A stretch of 37,756 bases of DNA, taken from a virus. Shown here piece after piece: positions 10,781 to 16,246 of this stretch (position 1 is its first letter; every line of letters begins with the position of its first letter). The notes beneath the pieces were generated by a model. That model was not told where the DNA came from. It did no database searches and saw nothing but the letters and a program-made list of their open reading frames with translations. The position numbers and the translations under genes are program-made. Where the stretch lies: IMG/VR virus record IMGVR_UViG_3300027749_000251, positions 1-37,756 of that record, one strand, 5' to 3'.

Positions 10781-10822
10781 CGTACACATAGGCGCGTACA
10801 CATAGGCGCGTACACATAGGCG
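10781..10822. repeat. Three exact 14-bp direct repeats
   Basis: The unit CGTACACATAGGCG occurs at 10781, 10795 and 10809 with no spacers. The last copy runs straight into the alternating pyrimidine-purine tract. The units are identical, so they are either recent slippage products or maintained binding sites. Confidence 0.85.
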
Positions 10823-10937
10823 CGTGCGCGTGCGTGCGTGCGTGTGCGTGCGCGTGTGTGCGTGCGTGTGCGTGCGCGTGCGTGCGCGTGCGTGCGTGTG
10901 CGTGCGCGTGCGCGTGCGCGTGCGCGTGCGTGCGTGC
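10820..10937. repeat. 118-bp uninterrupted alternating pyrimidine-purine tract (Z-DNA-prone)
   Basis: Every step from 10820 to 10937 alternates purine and pyrimidine, built almost only from CG and TG dinucleotides. Alternating CG/TG is the classical sequence for left-handed Z-DNA under negative supercoiling. The tract lies between divergent transcription units, where supercoiling would be highest if both are active. It encodes nothing plausible in any frame. Confidence 0.9.
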
Positions 10938-11176
10938 CCGTGGCGTGATGCGCGCCCGTGTGCGTGCGCCCGTGGCGTGATGCGCGATTGGAGCGCCGGA
11001 AAGGCACCTTAAAGCCGCGCCTGGAGGTGTGTCCGCTATGGATACCCTCGGAAGCGCCTGTAGGCCGCGTAAGGCCACTTTCTGTGCGATTGTGGGGCGG
11101 TTCCCGTTTGGTTTCCCGTTTGGTTTCCCGTTTCCGGTGCGTTTTCCCCTTTTTGCCCCTTTTTTGCCGAAACCTA

Positions 11177-11205
11177 TTGCGCTTCGCGTTTGGTTTCGGT
11201 AATAT
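11177..11205 (+). promoter_or_regulatory. Possible promoter for the 11216-12392 island
   Basis: TTGCGC (11177-11182) and TAATAT (11200-11205) are 17 bases apart, a sigma70-like arrangement with partial matches in both boxes. The first ATG of the island follows only 10 bases after the -10-like box, so a transcript from here would be almost leaderless. This is consistent with the absence of a Shine-Dalgarno. Confidence 0.35.
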
Positions 11206-11215
11206 TCCAGCGCTT

Positions 11216-11380
11216 ATGACACCTGAACCCTACTATTACGTTTGCGACACAACCTTTGTGCCCATGGGAGAAGAACCCGTTATCCTGTTGGGTGCAATGC
11301 CTTACAAAGAAGCCTTAGAAGCCTTAGCTTCTTTCAAGGCAACCGACGACGGAGGATACTACGAATTAATTGAAGCTTAA
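11216..11380 (+). CDS. Small acidic protein (54 aa), unknown
   Basis: ATG at 11216 (CGCTTATG context). The product starts MTPEPYYYVC, continues with FVPMGEEPVILLGAMPYKEALEAL and ends DDGGYYELIEA, a compact acidic sequence without transmembrane segments. A longer in-frame reading from 10958 runs through the repeat region and is not credible. It is the first of three plus-strand genes between the two alternating tracts. No family recognised; overall amino-acid composition is normal, which supports real coding. Confidence 0.65.
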   Translation: MTPEPYYYVCDTTFVPMGEEPVILLGAMPYKEALEALASFKATDDGGYYELIEA

Positions 11381-11401
11381 CCCTTTGCCATACACTAACT
11401 T

Positions 11402-12136
11402 ATGACGACGCAAACTGATAACGTAGAAAACGGGATCGTCCTTTGGGCCGATTGGAACACGGTGGCAATCGCCACAACCGGAAGCACAAACGCGAAAACC
11501 GGAGACATGATCCAGATCTGGATTCTGGATCGAAACCTTCACCCTGTGGAAAGCATACGAACCGGAAAGGATTCAACCCTGCAGTGTGCAGGGTGCCCCC
11601 TTGCAAGCGGTTCTGGCTGTTACGTTTCGCCTTTGCCTTTGATGGCAATCTGGCGGAAGTTCCAGCGAAACGAGTATCCCCACCTAAACCCTTTTTCCCC
11701 TCAGTGGGGCACGTTTTTCTTTGGGAAAAGCGTCCGGTTCGGCGCTTACGGAAACCCATCTCTGCTACCGCTTTCCATTGTAGAAAGCATCGCAACCCTT
11801 GCAAAAAAATACACCGGCTACTTTCACAACTGGAAAGAGATAAGCAGCGAAGAGGCAAAGGCTTATGGACGGTTTTTCATGGCAAGCTGTGAGCCGTGGA
11901 ACGTCCAAAAAGCGTATAACCTAGGGCTGAGAACCTTCACTGTAATTCCAGAAGGCTTCTCCTCGGAAGGCTACGGGATTGAATGCCTTGCCGATAGCAA
12001 AGGCTTAACCTGCACGGAATGCGGGCTATGTGACGGCACGCAAAGAAGCGCAAGCCGTTCGGTCCCTTTGCCTTCCATATGGATTAAAGCACACGGATTT
12101 AAAACCCGCAAAGCGAATGCAACCCTCTCACGATAA
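11402..12136 (+). CDS. Cys-motif phage protein (244 aa), conserved type of unknown function
   Basis: ATG at 11402 (AACTTATG). Two cysteine clusters stand out: CAGCPLASGSGCYV (about residues 61-74) and CTECGLCDG (about 204-212). The pattern TGSTNAKTGDMIQIWIL, then charged residues, CxxCP and CYV is shared by an uncharacterised family found in many phages. The clusters could bind zinc or an iron-sulfur centre; neither can be decided here. It has no signal peptide. The gene stands between a 54-residue protein and a membrane protein in the island bounded by alternating tracts. Confidence 0.75.
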   Translation: MTTQTDNVENGIVLWADWNTVAIATTGSTNAKTGDMIQIWILDRNLHPVESIRTGKDSTLQCAGCPLASGSGCYVSPLPLMAIWRKFQRNEYPHLNPFSPQWGTFFFGKSVRFGAYGNPSLLPLSIVESIATLAKKYTGYFHNWKEISSEEAKAYGRFFMASCEPWNVQKAYNLGLRTFTVIPEGFSSEGYGIECLADSKGLTCTECGLCDGTQRSASRSVPLPSIWIKAHGFKTRKANATLSR

Positions 12137-12143
12137 ACGTTTT

Positions 12144-12392
12144 ATGGAATCCCTTGAATTTCAGCTTGGTTTGTACGCGGCAACTTTTGCGCACGCTTTG
12201 CTTGCATTGCCATTGATTGGCGCTCTTTACGCAATCGGCGAAACGGTCTTTGAAGAGCGAAAGAAGGTAAATCGCCGACGCTTCTCTTTCCGACGCTTCT
12301 TCCTCTGGGACGTTTCCTTTCGGAAGATAGGCGGAATTCACTTCCTGAAGGTTGGCAGGTTTGGTTGCAGCTTCTGGAAGCGCAAAAAGTAA
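12144..12392 (+). CDS. Small membrane protein with basic tail (82 aa)
   Basis: ATG at 12144 (TTTTATGG), chosen over the in-frame start at 12030 because that would overlap the upstream gene by over 100 bases. A hydrophobic segment, about residues 8-31 (GLYAATFAHALLALPLIGALYAI), is followed by a strongly basic stretch (ERKKVNRRRFSFRRFF) and a basic C-terminus ending WKRKK. This fits a single-pass inner-membrane protein with a positive cytoplasmic tail. Role unknown; superinfection exclusion or host takeover are possible for a small phage membrane protein but not shown. Confidence 0.6.
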   Translation: MESLEFQLGLYAATFAHALLALPLIGALYAIGETVFEERKKVNRRRFSFRRFFLWDVSFRKIGGIHFLKVGRFGCSFWKRKK

Positions 12393-12416
12393 ACCGGAAT
12401 CGATTCCAGTTCATCA

Positions 12417-12452
12417 GGGTCGACCTTTCACAGGGTCGACCCTTTTCTTTTC
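12417..12452 (+). terminator. Rho-independent terminator after the island
   Basis: A 9-bp perfect stem, GGGTCGACC (12417-12425) with GGTCGACCC (12434-12442), is followed by TTTTCTTTT. It closes the plus-strand island 25 bases after the last stop codon and keeps that transcription out of the downstream repeat region. Confidence 0.85.
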
Positions 12453-12607
12453 CCCAGAACGCGTTTAAAGGCGATTTAAAGCCTGTCTAACATCCCCTCC
12501 GCGGTATCCGCCTTGCCAGGGCTGGAAAACGTCAAGAATGACCCTTCCAGGCGCGGCATTGGCCGGTTCTCGCGGTGAATCAAAACCATTTTGCGTACAC
12601 GGGCGCT

Positions 12608-12671
12608 CATACGTGCGCATACGTGTGTGCGTGCGCATACGTGCGTACGCATACGTGCGTACGCGTACACG
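12608..12671. repeat. 64-bp uninterrupted alternating pyrimidine-purine tract
   Basis: Strict alternation from 12608 to 12671, mixing CG, TG, CA and TA steps with repeated CATACGTGCG and GTACGC words. It is less CG-pure than the tract at 10820-10937 but similar in kind. It lies downstream of the island terminator and immediately upstream of the G-quadruplex motif. Confidence 0.9.
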
Positions 12672-12684
12672 GGCGTACGTACGC

Positions 12685-12705
12685 GGGCGGGCGGGCGGGC
12701 GCGGG
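12685..12705 (+). other. G-quadruplex motif, five GGG runs
   Basis: GGG runs begin at 12685, 12689, 12693, 12697 and 12703, with one-base C loops between the first four. Four G3 tracts with single-nucleotide loops is the arrangement known to give very stable parallel quadruplexes. It lies between the second alternating tract and the iterons. Confidence 0.85.
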
Positions 12706-12761
12706 CGCGTACACGTGCGTGCGAGGGACGCGACCCAAACCGGAGAAAACCGGCACCTTTT

Positions 12762-12816
12762 ATAAGGGGACTCGACCATAAGGGGACTCCATAAGGGGAC
12801 TCCCATAAGCGGACTC
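12762..12816 (+). repeat. Four iteron-like 12-bp direct repeats
   Basis: ATAAGGGGACTC occurs at 12762, 12778 and 12791, and ATAAGCGGACTC at 12805. Start-to-start spacings are 16, 13 and 14 bp. Same-orientation repeats of this size with near-helical spacing are typical of initiator or regulator binding arrays. Confidence 0.8.
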
Positions 12817-12817
12817 G

Positions 12818-13170
12818 ACTCTGCACATCAAAAATCTGCACGATTCCTTCCTCTTCTCTGTAGCGCCATGAAATTTGCAGAGTTTGAGGCGCGACTCTGC
12901 ACCTCCTCTGCACGGTTTGCAGAGTCAGATGCAGAATTCATAAGTCATTGACGCCCAGGGCACTGCACTTCCTCTCTCTATAAATAAATATGTATATGTA
13001 TAAATATATATATATAGTGAGAGAGAGAGAGGTAGGGGTAGAGAGGTAGGGGTATATAAGTATATGTCTCTATATTTTGCAGAATTGCAGAGTTCTGATG
13101 TAAGTGCTTGTCGTTGTAAGGCGGAGGAGGTCTGCAAACGGGTGCAGAGTCGATGCAGAGTTTGCAGAGT
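12818..13170. repeat. TGCAGAGT box array (8 exact copies, both orientations)
   Basis: TGCAGAGT starts at 12876, 12918, 13086, 13143, 13154 and 13163 on the plus strand; the reverse complement ACTCTGCA starts at 12818 and 12894. Near matches (TGCAGAAT, CCTCTGCA) lie at about 12930, 13078 and 12905. The boxes flank the AT-rich stretch on both sides. The last three are closely packed. Confidence 0.8.
12977..13016. other. AT-rich stretch, candidate DNA unwinding element
   Basis: About 40 bases of nearly pure A/T (TCTATAAATAAATATG, then repeated ATAT), in sharp contrast to the GC-rich surroundings. It is flanked on both sides by TGCAGAGT boxes and followed by a GA-rich tract (13017-13052) with a repeated GGTAGGGGTA word. 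It is the easiest-melting site in the region. Confidence 0.6.
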
Positions 13171-13406
13171 TTACCCTCCGGAAGTGAGTTATAAGTGATT
13201 TGCAACCCTTGCCAGTAAGGTAAGGTGCGGCGCCGGTAATCTGGAGGCCGGAAATGGCGGGGTAAAAAGCACCGGAAAATTGCTCTGGAATGCCCGAAAA
13301 TTAGGCTGGAACGGAAGCTCCAGGGCGATAGGCATTTACAAACAATCGGTGCCGGTCGTGTAAAAAAAGCTATACCAAACGCGGCCCCTGACCTATAAGC
13401 AAGGAA

Positions 13407-13424
13407 GCACTCAGTACAGAGTGC
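13407..13424 (+). promoter_or_regulatory. Hairpin in the leader of the first early gene
   Basis: GCACTC and GAGTGC form a perfect 6-bp stem with a six-base loop (AGTACA), 24 bases before the ATG at 13448. No T run follows, so it is more likely a leader structure or an operator than a terminator. Confidence 0.45.
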
Positions 13425-13447
13425 CAGTAAGAACCTAACATCACGAT

Positions 13448-13921
13448 ATGAAGCCACTAGAAAAATACAAGCTGACATTGACCGTTGGACACGCGGACGG
13501 ACGCCACATAGGCATGACCTACCTGCTCGAAGAATGCATTGCCATCGCGAAGTTTGAGGGCCGCGCTGACTGGGATGAGGAAGTGGAGGTGATTGATACA
13601 CCGGCGGGCAAGACGTTGACCGTGGAGATGCCGCATGATCCAAGCCGGTCCTATCACATTGCCAGTCTGACTGAGGTGAAGTCCCACACGAACGAAGAAG
13701 AGAGCCGGTTGATCTTTGGCGCACTGGAGGAGGAGGTCACCGGCGAGGTCGCCGCGGCCCTGAGTGAGGTGATTTGCGTTACCGAGAGCGCCTACCGGAT
13801 CGTCCGGCGCGCACTGGAGATCGTGCAGGGTATTTACTCCCATGAATTGAACGGTGAGGACGCTCAGGCGCACGCCTTCGTTGCAGCCGCACTCCTGAAG
13901 AACGTAGTAACTAAAGAATAA
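13448..13921 (+). CDS. Early protein (157 aa), unknown
   Basis: ATG at 13448, no Shine-Dalgarno (CACGATATG). The sequence is acidic and helix-rich: LLEECIAIAKFEGRADWDEEVEVIDTP, then GALEEEVTGEVAAALSEVICV and a C-terminal ALEIVQGIYSHELNGEDAQAHAFVAAALLKNV. No transmembrane segment and no recognised domain. As the first gene after the repeat-rich region, it is a candidate for early host takeover or for acting on the adjacent repeats, but nothing in the sequence shows a DNA-binding fold. It ends two bases before the next ATG. Confidence 0.75.
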   Translation: MKPLEKYKLTLTVGHADGRHIGMTYLLEECIAIAKFEGRADWDEEVEVIDTPAGKTLTVEMPHDPSRSYHIASLTEVKSHTNEEESRLIFGALEEEVTGEVAAALSEVICVTESAYRIVRRALEIVQGIYSHELNGEDAQAHAFVAAALLKNVVTKE

Positions 13922-13923
13922 CC

Positions 13924-14397
13924 ATGAACGACCACACTATCCTGATCCCGTCCGGCGGCACCTACCCCGCGGACGCTATCATTCAATCCGCGGACGGTTC
14001 CTGCTACCCTATGGGTGGCGGGTTCGTATTCCGCCTGAAGGACGGTCACCCGTACCGGCCAGTGACCCAAGAGGAGATGAATGCGCGCCACTACCGGCCT
14101 GCACTGTTCTCGATTGACGGCGGCACCGTATACGCGGGATTCACGACCGGTCGCCGGTGGAACGGGTGGGAGTGTCCCGTGTTCACTAAAGAGGTGGCAG
14201 AGCAGATCTTCAAGGACGCCGGCTTGAAGTTTGATTACCTGCCTGAGATCGATACCTTCCGGATGCTGGACGAGTGGGGCCATGAAGATGAACCGTACCA
14301 GTACGCGGCGGGATTCGATCACGCCGGAGTCCGGTTGTATAACATCATGGACGGGTGGTGCTGGGATGAAGAAACGCCGGTTCAGGAGGACGAGTAG
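13924..14397 (+). CDS. Early protein (157 aa), unknown
   Basis: ATG at 13924 directly after the previous stop. It is rich in aromatic and Gly residues (GGTYPADAIIQSADGSCYPMGGGFVFRLKDG, RRWNGWECPVF, DGWCWDEE) and has an acidic end (PVQEDE). The N-terminal half looks like a small beta domain repeating xxSxDGxxYPMGxGF and SIDGGTVYAGF. Not recognised as a known family. Same length as its upstream neighbour but no visible sequence similarity to it. It is followed by a hairpin-bearing gap before the next gene. Confidence 0.75.
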   Translation: MNDHTILIPSGGTYPADAIIQSADGSCYPMGGGFVFRLKDGHPYRPVTQEEMNARHYRPALFSIDGGTVYAGFTTGRRWNGWECPVFTKEVAEQIFKDAGLKFDYLPEIDTFRMLDEWGHEDEPYQYAAGFDHAGVRLYNIMDGWCWDEETPVQEDE

Positions 14398-14409
14398 AAG
14401 GTTCCCACA

Positions 14410-14451
14410 CTGCTCTCGGACTCCGAGGGCAGTAGGGAGCAATCACGCTCC
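14410..14451 (+). promoter_or_regulatory. Two tandem hairpins in an early intergenic gap
   Basis: First hairpin: CTGCTCTCGG (14410-14419) pairs with CCGAGGGCAG (14423-14432) around a three-base loop, 10 bp with one G-T pair. Second hairpin: GGAGC (14436-14440) pairs with GCTCC (14447-14451). There is no U-tract, so termination is unlikely without Rho; mRNA processing, stability or attenuation are possible. Confidence 0.55.
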
Positions 14452-14469
14452 GTTAAAAGACACGATAAA

Positions 14470-14658
14470 ATGAGAACCTGCATAGAGAACCTAATCAACG
14501 GGAACCTGACGGAGGCAAAGCGTCAGGCCCGCCGATATAAACCGGCGCCCCTTGTACAAGTTGCCGCTGAATACCACACCAGCATCGCCAAGGCGATTGC
14601 CGCGGTGCTGTACCTGAAGGGACAGATCGATTTCCAAACCTACTGCGACGAACTATGA
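14470..14658 (+). CDS. Small early protein (62 aa), helical
   Basis: ATG at 14470 (GATAAAATG). The sequence has IENLINGNLTEAKRQARRYKPAPL followed by YHTSIAKAIAAVLYLKGQIDFQTYCDEL: a basic helix, then a hydrophobic helix, ending acidic. Small proteins with NGNLTEAKRQARR occur on plasmids and phages, without known function as far as I can tell. The stop overlaps the next start as ATGA (14655-14658), so the two are probably co-translated. Confidence 0.7.
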   Translation: MRTCIENLINGNLTEAKRQARRYKPAPLVQVAAEYHTSIAKAIAAVLYLKGQIDFQTYCDEL

Positions 14659-15023
14659 GTGAACGTAAAGCTGGGGAATACCCCCTCACCGATAAGGAAC
14701 TGGACTCTGCCAGTGCCGCTGACCTGAAAGCATACGCCATCTGGCTGGACTTCCTGCTGGAGACTGCCCGTGCGAATGTGGTGGTGCATCAGGACGCACT
14801 GGAGAACGCTCTGGGCCGCATCCTGAAGCTGGACGCCGAGGTGGCGACCCTGAAGGTCGAACTGCACGCCGAGAAGGCCCGCCGCGCCGGTCGAGCGACC
14901 TCACCTCGAAAGCGTGATGCTTGCCGCGCCAATGGCGCCCGCGGTGGACGTCCTCGGACTCGCCCGCCGGTCGATCCGGAGGCGCCAAAACGTCCGCGGG
15001 GACGTCCGCGGAAGTTGCAGTAA
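14655..15023 (+). CDS. Coiled-coil protein with C-terminal AT-hook (122 aa)
   Basis: N-terminal 80 residues are helical with heptad character (DAEVATLKVELHAEKARR). The C-terminal third is very basic: RKRDACRANGARGGRPR, then a Pro-rich linker and PKRPRGRPRKLQ, a textbook AT-hook (RGRP at 115-118) right at the C-terminus. AT-hooks bind the minor groove of A/T runs. The product may therefore be a nucleoid-type or regulatory DNA-binding protein that oligomerises through the coil. The AT-rich stretch at 12977-13016 would be an obvious target; that is inference. Confidence 0.75.
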   Translation: MSERKAGEYPLTDKELDSASAADLKAYAIWLDFLLETARANVVVHQDALENALGRILKLDAEVATLKVELHAEKARRAGRATSPRKRDACRANGARGGRPRTRPPVDPEAPKRPRGRPRKLQ

Positions 15024-15035
15024 GCAGGCAGCAAA

Positions 15036-15063
15036 AAGGGGCGCCCCACTCGGAGCGCCCCTT
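15036..15063. terminator. Bidirectional terminator between convergent genes
   Basis: AAGGGGCGC (15036-15044) pairs with GCGCCCCTT (15055-15063), 9 bp. On the minus strand the stem is followed by a run of T (from AAAAA at 15033-15037), fitting termination of the recT transcript. On the plus strand the tail is TTCCCTT, weaker. It lies between stops at 15023 (+) and 15080 (-). Confidence 0.75.
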
Positions 15064-15079
15064 CCCTTACCTACCGAAA

Positions 15080-15958
15080 TTACACCCAGTCATCCTTGTG
15101 CGCGGCGACCGGTTCCTCGACCGGTTCTCCAGGCGCGATTTCCTCGGCCCCAGGCGCGGGCGTCCGCGGGCGTTTTGGACTCGGCTTGGGACTCGGACTC
15201 GCCGCCGGTGGTTCCTCCGGAGCGGACTCGACCGGAGCGGACTCGACCGGCACCTCGATGATAACGGGACTCGGAATAAGCGGACTCGGACTCGGTGCTG
15301 GACTCGCCATAGGTGGACTCTGGACTCGCGCATTCAGTGCGGCGACAACAGATGGGACGGCACCCACAGAGGCGTTTGCGCCCCCGCCGCGGAAATCTTC
15401 GACCTCGTCCGCGGTGTGCATACCGTTCAGGACGTCCGGAGCGTACAGGCGCCCGAAAAAAGCCGCGGCACGGTAACGAAGCATGAGGTCCGGCATGGTT
15501 TTCCACTTGGACCCGTTCTTCTGATACCATCCCTCGGCTTTGGCCATTGCGATGGACGCCTGTGGTCCTTCGAGGACTTCGCCTCCGGACTTGTCATACG
15601 CCCATGCGACACAGATAGCGGACTCGCCTGTGCCTTCCACGCGAAACCGGAGCGGAGAGAACCGGCCACAGGTATTCAGGGCCGCGATAATGAAGGACGA
15701 GGACCATGCGGGGCGCCCGTGGATGATGTTAAGGTTCTGCATGACCGCGAGCGGACTCGCGCCAATGCGTTGAGACATTTCAAGAGCTATCAGGGCGTTC
15801 CCGATCTTGTCTTTGCCTCTGTAGGTTTCAGGCACCAGGTCTGAGCTAACAAGACAGAGTGCCATGCGTTGAGCGGACTCGAAGTTGGTTATGCTAGAAA
15901 AAGCAGAGTTGTTCTGCTGAATGGATTGAGGAGTGTGAGGGACTAGTTCGGTAGACAT
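15080..15958 (-). CDS. RecT-type single-strand annealing protein
   Basis: 292 residues from ATG at 15958 (CCTTATG); an in-frame GTG 33 bases upstream is less likely. RecT-family features: ALIALEMSQRIGASPLAVMQNLNIIHGRPAWSS-type core (about residues 53-85), then KWKTMPDLMLRYRAAAFFGRLYAPDVLNG and ADEVED. The family anneals complementary ssDNA in phage recombination with a partner exonuclease, here the RecE-like gene two genes upstream. The last 90 residues are a low-complexity Pro/Ser/Glu tail (SPSPLIPSPV, VESAPVESAPEEPP) that is not part of the core and coincides with dense GGACTC words on the plus strand. Confidence 0.85.
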   Translation of the reverse strand: MSTELVPHTPQSIQQNNSAFSSITNFESAQRMALCLVSSDLVPETYRGKDKIGNALIALEMSQRIGASPLAVMQNLNIIHGRPAWSSSFIIAALNTCGRFSPLRFRVEGTGESAICVAWAYDKSGGEVLEGPQASIAMAKAEGWYQKNGSKWKTMPDLMLRYRAAAFFGRLYAPDVLNGMHTADEVEDFRGGGANASVGAVPSVVAALNARVQSPPMASPAPSPSPLIPSPVIIEVPVESAPVESAPEEPPAASPSPKPSPKRPRTPAPGAEEIAPGEPVEEPVAAHKDDWV

Positions 15959-16021
15959 AAGGTAGTTGTAAGTAAAGTTGCGCGTTGCCACAGTCGCGCC
16001 CCTGCTAGGATGTAACGACGA

Positions 16022-16240
16022 TTAGAGTTTCGGGAACAAAGCCTGACCGGAAGCAAGGTCGTCTTTAAGCCTCCGGATGATCAGACACGCACGCGAGATA
16101 GCGTGTTTGTTGCCGTTTACTCTGGTGCCGCAATCGAATACGGCTGAGATCCGCGACTGGCGACTGTACTGCGACCCACAGTGGGTGCAGAGAACGTCAG
16201 CTACGGGTTTCGTTTCGTTGGTTTTGGTTTGTGTACTCAT
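16022..16240 (-). CDS. Small Cys-containing protein between recombination genes (72 aa)
   Basis: ATG at 16240 with no Shine-Dalgarno, six bases after the exonuclease gene. It has a polar N-terminus (MSTQTKTNETKP), then VLCTHCGSQYSRQS with a CxxC, further single cysteines (FDCGTR, SRACLI) and a basic helix (IIRRLKDDLA). It could be a small zinc-binding protein, but the second metal pair is not a clean CxxC. The location suggests a recombination accessory role; unproven. Confidence 0.65.
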   Translation of the reverse strand: MSTQTKTNETKPVADVLCTHCGSQYSRQSRISAVFDCGTRVNGNKHAISRACLIIRRLKDDLASGQALFPKL

Positions 16241-16246
16241 GGAAAA

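Larger units (their letters stand above)
10637..11215. other. Noncoding divergent region with low-complexity GC-rich repeats
   Basis: No credible gene in 579 bp between the minus-strand late genes and the plus-strand island. It holds, in order: a 14-bp perfect palindrome of five G, CGCG, five C (10744-10757); three 14-bp repeats (10781-10822); a 118-bp alternating tract (10820-10937); two copies of a 19-bp repeat (10936-10954 and 10968-10986); a 12-bp repeat TTTCCCGTTTGG, about three copies, near 11100-11135; and a pyrimidine-rich stretch to about 11166. Long open frames here encode only Ala/Arg/His/Thr or Val/Arg/Cys repeats and are by-products of the dinucleotide repeats. Confidence 0.8.
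12453..13447. other. Noncoding region with candidate replication origin / control elements
   Basis: About 1 kb with no credible gene. In order it contains a 64-bp alternating tract, a G-quadruplex motif, four iterons, dispersed TGCAGAGT boxes on both strands, an AT-rich stretch, a GA-rich stretch and, near the first early gene, a short hairpin. Open frames on either strand run through the repeats and have biased composition. The density of distinct repeat types resembles a theta-type phage or plasmid origin with an unwinding element, but no initiator gene of a known iteron-binding family was recognised nearby. Confidence 0.6.

Noticed and set aside
10594-11078. Open frames on both strands rich in Ala/Arg/His/Thr or Val/Arg/Cys
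   Set aside because: They arise from the CG/TG dinucleotide tract, which cannot make stop codons in most frames. Composition is purely periodic and there is no plausible start context.
12465-12913. Open frames across the second alternating tract
   Set aside because: Same reason as for the first tract: periodic Tyr/Ala/Arg/Thr composition, and they run through the G-quadruplex and iterons.
12925-13724. Minus-strand frames over the AT-rich and GA-rich stretch
   Set aside because: The sequence is low complexity (Tyr/Ile/Thr repeats and Leu/Ser repeats), and the longer one overlaps a well-formed plus-strand gene at 13448.
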